Source: Chryseobacterium gilvum (GTDB taxonomy: Bacteria; Bacteroidota; Bacteroidia; Flavobacteriales; Weeksellaceae). From it: DNA of 64,000 nt. The position numbers and the translations under genes are program-made. How positions within the stretch are numbered: position 1 is the first letter of the stretch; the number at the start of each line of letters is the position of its first letter. Location of the stretch: contig NZ_JAOTEN010000001.1 in NCBI RefSeq assembly GCF_025628965.1, positions 186,001 to 250,000 on the forward strand, in the 5' to 3' direction. The notes below the pieces were generated by a model. That model was not told where the DNA came from and did not search any database. It saw nothing but the letters and a program-made list of their open reading frames with translations. Below are positions 42,083 to 50,137 of this stretch, one piece after another.

Positions 42083-44413
42083 ATGGATTATCTGAAAGGA
42101 CTCAATGAATCACAATATGACGCCGTAACCACTTTACAGGGGCCTTTAATGGTGCTTGCGGGAGCGGGTTCCGGGAAAACGCGTGTACTTACCATGCGTA
42201 TCGCACACCTCATTACCAACGGAGTAGACCCTTTCAATATTCTGGCCCTTACCTTTACCAATAAGGCAGCAAAAGAAATGAAAGAACGTATCGCAAAAGT
42301 AGTGGGCCAAAGCAATGCAAAAAGCATCTGGATGGGAACTTTCCACTCTGTTTTTGCAAGAATTCTGAGAATGGAAGCGCATTATTTAGGTTATCCTTCC
42401 AATTTTACCATTTATGACCAGCAGGATTCTTTAAATGTCATCAGAAAAGTGCTGAAAGACATGAATATTGATGCAGATTTATACAAACCTAAAAAAGTTC
42501 AGGCAAGAATTTCCAATTATAAAAATAATCTTATCACCGTAAGAGCCTATTTTAATAATCCCGAATTAATGGAGGCGGATGAAAAAGCCAACATGAAATT
42601 TATCGGGAAGATTTATGAAAAATATGTCGAAGCCTGCTATAAAAACGGCTCGATGGATTTTGATGATTTATTATTGAAAACCAATGAATTATTAACCCGG
42701 TTTCCGGAAGTTCTGGCAAAATATCAGGATCGTTTCAGGTATATTCTCGTAGATGAGTACCAGGATACCAATCACTCCCAATATCTGATTGTAAAAGCGC
42801 TGGCTTCAAAATTTGAAAACATCTGTGTGGTAGGAGACGATGCACAATCTATTTATTCGTTCCGTGGAGCCAATATTTATAATATTTTAAATTTCAAAAA
42901 AGATTATCCGGAAGCCATCACGGTTTCTCTGGAACAAAACTACCGCTCTACCCAAAATATCGTGAATGCCGCCAATGTTGTCATCTCTAAAAACCTGCAG
43001 CAATTCAAGAAAAATGTGTTCAGTGATAACGAAGAAGGGGATAAAATAAAAGTATACCGCTCGCTTTCTGATGCCGATGAAGCCAATTTCGTGGCCGGAA
43101 ACATTTGGGAACTAAGAAACAGGGATCAGAGAAAATACAGCGACTTTTCAATTTTATACCGTACCAATTCTCAGACCCGGGCTTTTGAAGACTCTTTAAG
43201 ACGTAAAAACATTCCTTATAAAGTATACGGCGGTTTGTCTTTCTACCAAAGAAAAGAAGTGAAAGACCTCATTGCCTATCTTCGGCTTTTAATCAATGAA
43301 AATGATTCTGAAGCGTTAATGAGAATCATCAATTACCCTACAAGAGGAATTGGCGAAACGACGCAGAATAAATTGATTGTATTTGCCGATTCTCAGAATA
43401 TTCCGGTGTCTAAAGTACTTGACAATCTTACGATGTACGCGCCGCAATTAAAATTTAATAACGGTGTGATCACGAAACTGAGTGATTTCTGGTCTATGAT
43501 TCAGGCATTTAAAGTGTTGCTGAAAACAGAAACAGTGTATAACGTAGCTATGGAAGTCGCCAAGAGAAGCGGCCTGATCAAATTCTTAAAAGACGATCAG
43601 ACTCCGGAAGGCATTTCACGGGTAGAAAATATCCAGGAATTGATGAATTCCATGCAGGGTTTTATTGAAGAACAGATGCAGCTGGAAGACGGTGACCCAA
43701 GTTTATCCAATTTCCTTGAAAATATCGCCCTTTCTGCAGATACTCAGAGAAAAGATGATGACGAAGACATGGTTTCCCTGATGACGATTCATCTTTCCAA
43801 AGGGCTGGAGTTTCCCGTGGTTCATCTCGTTGGTTTAGAAGAAAATTTATTTCCGAGCTTTATGAGCTCTACAACCCGTGAAGATCTAGAAGAAGAAAGA
43901 AGATTGTTTTATGTGGCGTTAACGAGAGCAGAAAAACAGGTGTTTTTCTCTTATGCGGTTTCTCGTTTTCAATGGGGGAAAATTACCGATTCAGAGCCTT
44001 CGCGGTTTTTAAGTGAAGTAGATGAGCAGTATATAGAACTCTTAAATCCTGCTATCGAGAGCCGTTTTGTCAATCATTCCGGGATTACCTCCAATATTTT
44101 TGATGAATATCCCACGGAAGCAAGAAGCTTCAGAAAAGTGGAGAAGAAAACCATTGAACGAAGCGAGAAAGACAAACCTGCCGCTGAACCGAGAAAACTA
44201 AAACCGGTAAGTACCGCAAAAATCATTAATCCGAGCGGAGCTTCTTCTCAGGATATCGAAGTGGGGGATAAGGTGAGGCATGACCGTTTTGGCGTAGGCG
44301 AAGTGAAGTTTTTAGATGGAACCGATCCGCAAAATATTAAAGCAAAAGTAGTGTTCTTACATGAAGGTGAGAAAAACCTGATTTTGAAATATGCTAAGCT
44401 GACGAAAATATAA
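42083..44413 (+). CDS. UvrD/PcrA-type ATP-dependent DNA helicase
   Basis: The 776-residue superfamily 1A helicase has motif I LAGAGSGKT (K32), motif II VDEYQDTNHSQ, motif III VGDDAQSIYSFRGA, EQNYRSTQN, motif V TIHLSKGLEFPVVHLVGLEENLFP and motif VI EERRLFYVALTRA. The C-terminal ~60 residues (GDKVRHDRFGVGEVKFLDG) form the Tudor-like fold that contacts RNA polymerase in PcrA/UvrD. It removes RecA and repairs DNA, in excision repair and replication restart. Whether it is the PcrA or UvrD orthologue is not decided. Confidence 0.95.
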   Translation: MDYLKGLNESQYDAVTTLQGPLMVLAGAGSGKTRVLTMRIAHLITNGVDPFNILALTFTNKAAKEMKERIAKVVGQSNAKSIWMGTFHSVFARILRMEAHYLGYPSNFTIYDQQDSLNVIRKVLKDMNIDADLYKPKKVQARISNYKNNLITVRAYFNNPELMEADEKANMKFIGKIYEKYVEACYKNGSMDFDDLLLKTNELLTRFPEVLAKYQDRFRYILVDEYQDTNHSQYLIVKALASKFENICVVGDDAQSIYSFRGANIYNILNFKKDYPEAITVSLEQNYRSTQNIVNAANVVISKNLQQFKKNVFSDNEEGDKIKVYRSLSDADEANFVAGNIWELRNRDQRKYSDFSILYRTNSQTRAFEDSLRRKNIPYKVYGGLSFYQRKEVKDLIAYLRLLINENDSEALMRIINYPTRGIGETTQNKLIVFADSQNIPVSKVLDNLTMYAPQLKFNNGVITKLSDFWSMIQAFKVLLKTETVYNVAMEVAKRSGLIKFLKDDQTPEGISRVENIQELMNSMQGFIEEQMQLEDGDPSLSNFLENIALSADTQRKDDDEDMVSLMTIHLSKGLEFPVVHLVGLEENLFPSFMSSTTREDLEEERRLFYVALTRAEKQVFFSYAVSRFQWGKITDSEPSRFLSEVDEQYIELLNPAIESRFVNHSGITSNIFDEYPTEARSFRKVEKKTIERSEKDKPAAEPRKLKPVSTAKIINPSGASSQDIEVGDKVRHDRFGVGEVKFLDGTDPQNIKAKVVFLHEGEKNLILKYAKLTKI

Positions 44414-44436
44414 AATCAAGTTCACCACAAATTAAC

Positions 44437-44468
44437 AAACAGATTTTTCCTCAAAAGTCTGTTTTTTT
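44437..44468 (+). terminator. Terminator of the helicase gene
   Basis: The AAACAGATTTT/AAAAGTCTGTTT stem (one mismatch) is followed by a T-run. Confidence 0.7.
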
Positions 44469-44504
44469 ATAAATTCACATCACATCTTAAATCCAAAAAA
44501 TAAA

Positions 44505-45332
44505 ATGAAAAAAATCTTCTTCTTACTATTAATTGTATTGTTTTCATTCAAATTATTTTCTCAGGAATATCAAACTATTTCTAATATTCATTATTATGAT
44601 CATCAAACCAACAGTTCAGATGTGTATATTAATGAAAGATGTGTTCTTGATCTGTATGTCCCAAAAAATGTAAAAAACTTCCCCACTGTTATTTGGTTTC
44701 ACGGTGGAGGTTTGACAGGTGGACAAAAAGAAATTCCGGAAGAACTAAAGAATAAAGGGATTGCTGTGGTAGGTGTCAATTACAGGCTTTCTCCCAAGGT
44801 AAAAGCCCCGAAATATATAGAAGATGCCGCAGCTGCAACGGCATGGGTTTTTAATAATATTAAAAAATACGGAGGAAGTGAAGATTTAGTTTTCATTTCC
44901 GGACATTCTGCGGGAGGTTATCTTGCGATAATGGTTGGTTTGGATAAATCGTATCTGAATAAATATAAAATTGACGCCAATCAATTAGCAGGAATCATCC
45001 CCTTCAGCGGACAGATGATTTCTCATTTTACAACCAGAAAAGAAAAAGGAATTGATGAGCTGGATGCAAGAATTGATGACATGGCACCGCTTCATTTTAT
45101 CCGCGCCGATGCACCTCCTTTACTTTTAATTACAGGAGACCGAGAGAAAGAATTACTCGGACGTTACGAGGAAAACGCTTACATGTGGCGAATGATGAAG
45201 TTGAAAGGGCATAAAGAGACTACCTTATATGAACTTGATGGTTTTGATCACGGTGGAATGGCGCATCCTGCTTTTCCTTTGCTTTTAAATGAAATAAAAC
45301 GAATTGAAAATCTTAGAAAAAGAAGAGGCTAA
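44505..45332 (+). CDS. Secreted alpha/beta hydrolase (esterase/lipase-like)
   Basis: The 275-residue protein has a signal peptide (1-19). FHGGGLTGG (65-73) is the oxyanion-hole motif of the hormone-sensitive-lipase-like esterases. GHSAGGYLA carries the nucleophile S135. The acid is in LLLITGDRE, and the catalytic His is in LDGFDHGGM. Substrates could be short-chain esters, including acetylated or feruloylated sugars. It lies after the helicase terminator and is transcribed alone. It is similar in plan, but not in sequence detail, to the convergent hydrolase at 45456. Confidence 0.88.
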   Translation: MKKIFFLLLIVLFSFKLFSQEYQTISNIHYYDHQTNSSDVYINERCVLDLYVPKNVKNFPTVIWFHGGGLTGGQKEIPEELKNKGIAVVGVNYRLSPKVKAPKYIEDAAAATAWVFNNIKKYGGSEDLVFISGHSAGGYLAIMVGLDKSYLNKYKIDANQLAGIIPFSGQMISHFTTRKEKGIDELDARIDDMAPLHFIRADAPPLLLITGDREKELLGRYEENAYMWRMMKLKGHKETTLYELDGFDHGGMAHPAFPLLLNEIKRIENLRKRRG

Positions 45333-45455
45333 GAATGAATGACCACATTTATTTTTGCAATAAAGATCATCAAAACCTGAAAAGGCAAGATGGAACAGGG
45401 TCTGCTGCATTCTATTATGGAAAATTATGGTAGTTAATGCTTAAATATTAAAGTG

Positions 45456-46454
45456 CTATTGTTTGTGCGCAATAATAAAATTCACCATTGCATCATTCAA
45501 TTCATTTTGGTATGCTTTATCGATGGTTTTAAAACCATGATCACCTTTTTCAACTACAATCAAAGTATTTTCTGTATTTGCTTTTTTCAGCATTTTTACT
45601 AGTCTTTTAGAATGTTTCAGAGGTGCTACTTTGTCTTTATTTCCGTGCAGAATCAAGGTAGGAACGGTATTTTGAGTATAATTAATAGGAGAAATGTTTT
45701 CGCTGAATTCTATCACTTTTTTCCGGTCTGTATTAATGTCATATCCTGTTATTCCTTTAGCGATTTTTGATCTGATGTCAATGATTTTTTCGGCTATTAA
45801 ACCTACGATATACAATAATGGTTTTGGCGCTCGGGTGTGAAGAAGCTTGTTGATATCGGTAGGGCCGAAATTATCAACCACATAATTGACCTTTCCGGAA
45901 TATTTCGCAAGATCGGGATCTCCTACAAATTCATTATCGGGAGTATACGCAGAAAGCAATGAAAGATGTGCACCTGCAGAAACTCCCCAAAAACCAATAT
46001 TCTCCGGGTCAAAACCATATTTTTCGGCATTTTTTCTTACCCATCGCACCGCGTCTTTGGAATCTTCAACCGGACCCGGGAAATGAACATCTTCGCTCAC
46101 CAGTCTGTAATTGACACTTAAAACCGCATAGTTTTTTTCGGTAAGTTTTAAAATGGTCTGTTCAATATAATTATCCGGAGTAATTATTTTGTCACCGAGA
46201 GCCCATGCTCCGCCATGTAAGAAGATAACAACCGGTATTTTTTTGTCAGTAGGATTTTTTGGTTTGTAAATATCCAGAAGAAGATCTTTACCTGTACCGT
46301 CTTTTTTATAAGTAATGTTTTCAGAAACAGCTGTCTTTTCCTGAAGAAGAATGCTTTTTGCCGTCTGTGCGAATGTGGATGCTGTAAAAAAGAAAATAAA
46401 AAACAGGTTTAGAAAAAACCTGTAGATATGGATATGTGCTGAAAATAAATTCAT
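45456..46454 (-). CDS. Secreted alpha/beta hydrolase (lipase/esterase-like)
   Basis: The 332-residue protein has an N-terminal hydrophobic segment (~10-29) that works as a signal peptide or anchor. FLHGGAWALGDK (78-89) is the oxyanion motif, GVSAGAHLS has the nucleophile S159, LHGNKDKVAPL holds the acid, and the final His is in EKGDHGF. The layout matches BD-FAE/carboxylesterases. It is followed upstream by the DUF3037/HipA-like pair on the same strand, 20 bp away, so the three could be one unit. Confidence 0.88.
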   Translation of the reverse strand: MNLFSAHIHIYRFFLNLFFIFFFTASTFAQTAKSILLQEKTAVSENITYKKDGTGKDLLLDIYKPKNPTDKKIPVVIFLHGGAWALGDKIITPDNYIEQTILKLTEKNYAVLSVNYRLVSEDVHFPGPVEDSKDAVRWVRKNAEKYGFDPENIGFWGVSAGAHLSLLSAYTPDNEFVGDPDLAKYSGKVNYVVDNFGPTDINKLLHTRAPKPLLYIVGLIAEKIIDIRSKIAKGITGYDINTDRKKVIEFSENISPINYTQNTVPTLILHGNKDKVAPLKHSKRLVKMLKKANTENTLIVVEKGDHGFKTIDKAYQNELNDAMVNFIIAHKQ

Positions 46455-46474
46455 AAGTAATTTAATAAAGTATA

Positions 46475-46858
46475 TTATTTTACTAACTCCTCAAAAAGTT
46501 TACCAAAAGTCTTTTCCAAGTCTTTAGATTTTCCCGGATGAGGTCTTGAGGTTTGCACGACAGCGCTTCTTACCGCTGTTAACCACCGGAAACGGTCAGG
46601 AATTTCCATTTGGGCAATCGGCCCGCCGTCTTTTGCGCCATCAGCAATTTTTTTAAAACTTTCAAGATTTGTGATAATGTCGTCATAATCAAGTTTGCTT
46701 TGCATCAGTTTAAACTTATCGGGACACAGATAAAATTCTACCCGGATAAATTTTTCTTTCTTTGAAAACATCACGAGTCCGATGTTGAAAAACTCTTCTC
46801 TCTCAACTTTTGGAACCAGGCGGATCACGGCATATTCGTAAATTTTATCCTCTTGCAT
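46475..46858 (-). CDS. DUF3037 protein
   Basis: This 127-residue protein of the DUF3037 family has YEYAVIRLVPKVEREEFFNIGLVMFSKKEKFIRV at its start and PIAQMEIPDRFRWLTAVRSAVVQTSRPHPG near the end. The family is of unknown biochemical function and is usually encoded beside a HipA-like kinase, as here. It overlaps that gene by 14 bp, which implies translational coupling and joint function. Confidence 0.9.
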   Translation of the reverse strand: MQEDKIYEYAVIRLVPKVEREEFFNIGLVMFSKKEKFIRVEFYLCPDKFKLMQSKLDYDDIITNLESFKKIADGAKDGGPIAQMEIPDRFRWLTAVRSAVVQTSRPHPGKSKDLEKTFGKLFEELVK

Positions 46859-47618
46859 GTTTGGCTTCGTTTAAAAAGATTTTAGAATTTTCCAGGCGTG
46901 TTTTTAGAAAATTGAAATAAACCTCACGGATTTCGTCCGGATTTTCATCAGCGTCATTCCAATAAAGCCAGTCTTCCGGAATCAGATTGACAATTTCTCT
47001 GAAAATCTCATCGTTTAACATTTCGTGTGCAAATTGGTCTGCATCGTCAAGCATGGCTGCTTGTGGAAGTAAAACATGATCTTTCACATATTTGAAAGGT
47101 GTTTTTGCAGCCGCATCAAAATTTTCCCATGAATGATGAAAATAAAAAGAAGCGCCGTTATCAATTACCCAAAGCTCTTTATGCCACATCAGAAGGTTGG
47201 TATTTCTAAAAGTACGGTCGATATTGGTAATAAACGCATCCAGCCAGACAATTTTTGAAGCCAAAAGAGGATCAACTTTTATACTGGAATCAAAAGCAAT
47301 CGCTTCAGAAAGATAATGCAGCCCTAAATTTAACCCTTCAGAAAATTTCAGCAGGTCCTGGATTTCTTCATCCGCTTCGGTGCGCCCGAAATCTACATCC
47401 AGATAAGCAAAAACCAATTCCGGGATTTTCAGTCCTAAAGCCTGAGTGATTTTTCCTCCTAAAAGCTCAGAGATCAGCATTTTTACACCGTGACCCGCAC
47501 CACGGAATTTTAAAACATATTTAAAATCATCATCTGCTTCTGCCAAAGCGGGAAGTGAACCTCCTTCGCGAAGTGGCAGGATATAGCGCATTACCGTTAC
47601 TGTTCTTAGATTCAACAT
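46845..47618 (-). CDS. HipA-like kinase
   Basis: This 257-residue protein resembles the HipA kinase domain. K37 (YVLKFRG) is the probable ATP-contacting lysine. TNIDRTFRNTNLL (131-143) fits the catalytic loop with D134, and IDNG with D153 fits the Mg-binding Asp. It lacks a HipB-like partner; its partner is the DUF3037 gene, which starts within it. A HipA-type kinase phosphorylates Glu-tRNA synthetase in E. coli, but the target here is unknown. The candidate promoter is CAAAAATA at 47633-47640 (reverse TAnnTTTG). Confidence 0.85.
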   Translation of the reverse strand: MLNLRTVTVMRYILPLREGGSLPALAEADDDFKYVLKFRGAGHGVKMLISELLGGKITQALGLKIPELVFAYLDVDFGRTEADEEIQDLLKFSEGLNLGLHYLSEAIAFDSSIKVDPLLASKIVWLDAFITNIDRTFRNTNLLMWHKELWVIDNGASFYFHHSWENFDAAAKTPFKYVKDHVLLPQAAMLDDADQFAHEMLNDEIFREIVNLIPEDWLYWNDADENPDEIREVYFNFLKTRLENSKIFLNEAKHARG

Positions 47619-47744
47619 AGCGCAAAAATAAGATTTTACTTTGTGTTTCGTTCTAATTTTAATATTTTTAAACTAAAATAAGGTTTGATGACTGTCTTTA
47701 GTTAGTTAAGATTTCTTTCAAATTACTTAAACTAAATTTAAATA

Positions 47745-48605
47745 ATGAATATTATAAAAAATCTCAATATAAAAGTTTCAAATCCTGACACCAAAGATTT
47801 TCTTGCTGATGCATATTATCCTGAAACTGATCGTCCATTGCCTTTGATTATTTTCGTTCATGGGTATAAAGGATATAAAGATTGGGGCGCCTGGAATCTG
47901 ATGGCAGAGAAATTTGCACAAGCCCGCTTTTTTTTCGTTACATTTAATTTTTCCCATAACGGAACGACTATAGAAGATCCGCATAATTTTGCAGACCTTA
48001 ATGCTTTTGGAAATAATAATTATTCTAAAGAACTTTCTGACCTGAGCGCGGTTGTTGATTATTTTATCAAAGATCCGAAAGTGGATGCTCAGAAAGTAAT
48101 TTTAATCGGTCACAGCAGAGGAGGGGGAATTTCTATTATCAAGACGTGTGAAGATGAAAGAATCAATGGTTTGATCACCCTTGCAAGTGTAGATTCTTTA
48201 GAGAGATTTCCAAAAAAGGAAGCGCTGGAACATTGGAAAAAGGAAGGAGTTTATTATGTGACCAATGGAAGAACAAAACAGGAAATGCCTCACTTTTATC
48301 AGTTTTACGAAGATTTTGAAAAGAATATTCACCGTTTTGATGTTGAACGCTCAATGGAAATGGCTATGGCTCATATTCTAATCATCCATGGAACCGATGA
48401 TGAAAGCGTTAATGTAAAAAATGCCGAACATCTCCATATCTTAAACCCTAATTCTGAACTGTTTTTAATTGAAAATGCAGATCATACTTTCGGAGCTAAA
48501 GAACCGTGGACAGAAGAAGGATTACCTGAATATTTAAATATCGTTACCGAAAAGTGTATTGAATTTCTCAACAGTAAATTTCTTCAAGGAATAAAAAAGG
48601 AGTGA
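47745..48605 (+). CDS. Alpha/beta hydrolase (dienelactone-hydrolase-like)
   Basis: The 286-residue cytoplasmic protein has no signal peptide. IIFVHGYKGYKDWG is the oxyanion region, GHSRGGGIS carries the nucleophile S124, LIIHGTDDESVN the acid, and ENADHTFG the His. Such proteins hydrolyse esters or lactones, but no natural substrate can be inferred. It is divergent from the HipA-like operon. Its stop codon is part of the terminator stem. Confidence 0.88.
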   Translation: MNIIKNLNIKVSNPDTKDFLADAYYPETDRPLPLIIFVHGYKGYKDWGAWNLMAEKFAQARFFFVTFNFSHNGTTIEDPHNFADLNAFGNNNYSKELSDLSAVVDYFIKDPKVDAQKVILIGHSRGGGISIIKTCEDERINGLITLASVDSLERFPKKEALEHWKKEGVYYVTNGRTKQEMPHFYQFYEDFEKNIHRFDVERSMEMAMAHILIIHGTDDESVNVKNAEHLHILNPNSELFLIENADHTFGAKEPWTEEGLPEYLNIVTEKCIEFLNSKFLQGIKKE

Positions 48606-48624
48606 TCATATTCACTCCTTTTTT
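48593..48624 (+). terminator. Terminator overlapping the hydrolase stop codon
   Basis: The AAAAAAGGAGTGA / TCACTCCTTTTTT stem; the TGA in the left arm is the stop codon. Confidence 0.85.
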
Positions 48625-48706
48625 GAACCGGATTATAATAGAATCTACGTTTGTAACGATCAAGTAACGCTGATAATCTTAAAATCTTAATGTATATCTT
48701 GATGGT

Positions 48707-49528
48707 TTATTTAATTAAAATTTTCCACGCTTCTTCAATTTTGCTTTCCAGTAATAATTTCTGTGCTTCTTGATGAATGGTTTCATCACCATGAAAATGT
48801 TCACCAGGTAAAACTTCAACATTGGCAAGCATTCCCAGATCATTCCCAGTGAATATTTTGCTGTATTTTATTTCGTTCGGAAGAAGATCAAACCCGATTC
48901 CTTTGGTGACTAATGGTTTTGGAACCTCAAAAAGATGAGTCTCGTTGTTTCTCGAATACCAGTTTCCGCCAAGACGTGCCACCATATCTAATTTTGCCTG
49001 ATCTAAATTTCCTTCCTCATTCAGGTATTCTTCTCTGATATGGATTTTTTTAACCTCACAAATCACCAGATTTCCTGCGCCGCCCTGATCTCCCAAAGAT
49101 TTTACCTCTAAAACCGCGCACTCGAAATTCACGGGGCATTCAGCAATTAATTTAGGTTTCACCAAATCAGCATCTTTCATCGTGAGACCGGATTTGATAA
49201 ATTCGTTCACGCCGTCACCATATTCTGTGGAAGCTAAAGAAATCTGCTGAACAATCGGAAAATTTACAGTTCCGATTACTACTTCAGAAACTTCCAGAAT
49301 ATTTTCCAACGTATGTTTGGTGGTATTATCTCGGACTCTTCTTGAAGGTGAAAAAATCAGAATTGGAGGAACCGTACTGAACATATTAAAAAAACTGAAC
49401 GGCGACAAATTGCTGTTGCCATCTTTATCAACGGTAGAAGCCAATGCTATCGGACGTGGTGAAACGGCTGTCTGCATGATGGTTTGTAGCTGAACGGGTG
49501 TAATATCTGATGGGGAAAGTGTTTTCAT
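48707..49528 (-). CDS. Flavin reductase-like protein
   Basis: The 273-residue protein belongs to the flavin-reductase-like (FMN-binding split barrel) family: PRPIALASTVDKDGNSNLSPFSFFNMFSTVPPILIFSPSRR in the N-terminal FMN-binding barrel, then GVNEFIKSGLTM and NFECAVLEV. It could supply reduced FMN or act as an oxidoreductase. It lies downstream of fahA in the tyrosine-catabolic region, with the GxxExxY cassette inserted between. A role in that pathway is suggested by position only. Confidence 0.85.
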   Translation of the reverse strand: MKTLSPSDITPVQLQTIMQTAVSPRPIALASTVDKDGNSNLSPFSFFNMFSTVPPILIFSPSRRVRDNTTKHTLENILEVSEVVIGTVNFPIVQQISLASTEYGDGVNEFIKSGLTMKDADLVKPKLIAECPVNFECAVLEVKSLGDQGGAGNLVICEVKKIHIREEYLNEEGNLDQAKLDMVARLGGNWYSRNNETHLFEVPKPLVTKGIGFDLLPNEIKYSKIFTGNDLGMLANVEVLPGEHFHGDETIHQEAQKLLLESKIEEAWKILIK

Positions 49529-49543
49529 TACTATTATTTCTTT

Positions 49544-49560
49544 TTAACACATAAGTCACA
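49544..49560. repeat. Left outer inverted repeat of the GxxExxY cassette
   Basis: TTAACACATAAGTCACA, 17 bp, exact reverse complement at 50107-50123. It lies just upstream of the flavin reductase start codon (49528). Confidence 0.85.
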
Positions 49561-49594
49561 TTAGTTATATTGATTTTTTGCGGATATTTAGAAA

Positions 49595-49622
49595 ACATTA
49601 GTTTGAAAATCTATAGATTTTC
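49595..49622. repeat. Left inner inverted repeat and palindrome
   Basis: ACATTAGTTT directly followed by the perfect palindrome GAAAATCTATAGATTTTC, ending 2 bp before the GxxExxY stop codon on the minus strand. The mirror copy is at 50048-50078. Confidence 0.75.
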
Positions 49623-49624
49623 TT

Positions 49625-50035
49625 TTATGTAAGTCTTTCAAAATTTTTATTTACAAAAGTTTCTGTTCCTTCATGATATAAATTATAAACATTGAAGTTT
49701 ATTAATATTGATTTTGGAACTTTTAGTAAATTCATATAATTCATCGTCTGTGCTTTATGAATCGGATGGATTTCTGATACTGATTTTAATTCTAAAACAA
49801 TTGAATCTTCAATTAAAAAATCACACTTAACCTTACAATCAATCTTTAATTCTTTATAAATAAGTGGAATTTGTAATTCACTTTTATAATTAATACCCAG
49901 TAAATAGAATTCTCGCTCTAAACATTTATGATAGACCTCTTCATAAAGACCAGGACCAACAATTCTATGAACTTCAATGCATGCCCCCACAATTTTATAA
50001 GTTAGTTCATTGATGTATTTCTTTGTTATTTCCAT
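49625..50035 (-). CDS. GxxExxY family protein (PD-(D/E)XK-like)
   Basis: The 136-residue protein has GPGLYEEVYHKCLERE; G29, E32 and Y35 form the GxxExxY signature. D72 (CDFLIE) and E82-L-K84 (LELKSV) fit a PD-(D/E)XK nuclease-like core, so it may be a nuclease or nucleic-acid-binding fold, not shown experimentally. The family is often multicopy in Bacteroidota and of unknown role. The start is the ATG at 50035; a GTG two codons upstream is less likely. It lies between inverted repeats and breaks the run of tyrosine-catabolic genes. Confidence 0.9.
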   Translation of the reverse strand: MEITKKYINELTYKIVGACIEVHRIVGPGLYEEVYHKCLEREFYLLGINYKSELQIPLIYKELKIDCKVKCDFLIEDSIVLELKSVSEIHPIHKAQTMNYMNLLKVPKSILINFNVYNLYHEGTETFVNKNFERLT

Positions 50036-50047
50036 TCTCACTGTGTT

Positions 50048-50078
50048 TTTAAAAATCTTAAGATTTTTAAACTAATGT
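50048..50078. repeat. Right inner inverted repeat and palindrome
   Basis: The 24-bp palindrome (TTTAAAAATCTT and its complement, 50048-50071) merges with AAACTAATGT (50069-50078), the reverse complement of ACATTAGTTT on the left side. Confidence 0.75.
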
Positions 50079-50106
50079 GTTCTTTTACAAGTATGTAAAA
50101 TTTCTT

Positions 50107-50123
50107 TGTGACTTATGTGTTAA
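50107..50123. repeat. Right outer inverted repeat of the GxxExxY cassette
   Basis: TGTGACTTATGTGTTAA, the exact reverse complement of 49544-49560, 14 bp before the fahA stop. Confidence 0.85.
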
Positions 50124-50137
50124 GAATATAAAACTGT

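Larger units (their letters stand above)
49544..50123. mobile_element. Candidate 580-bp inverted-repeat cassette carrying GxxExxY
   Basis: Outer 17-bp perfect inverted repeats lie at 49544-49560 (TTAACACATAAGTCACA) and 50107-50123 (its complement). Inside them is a second, imperfect pair of ~30 bp: ACATTAGTTT plus an 18-bp palindrome on the left (49595-49622), and the mirror arrangement on the right (50048-50078, palindrome TTTAAAAATCTT and its complement). The only gene between is GxxExxY (49625-50035). No transposase and no target-site duplication is seen, so mobility is inferred from symmetry and from the insertion between fahA and the flavin reductase gene. Confidence 0.5.
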
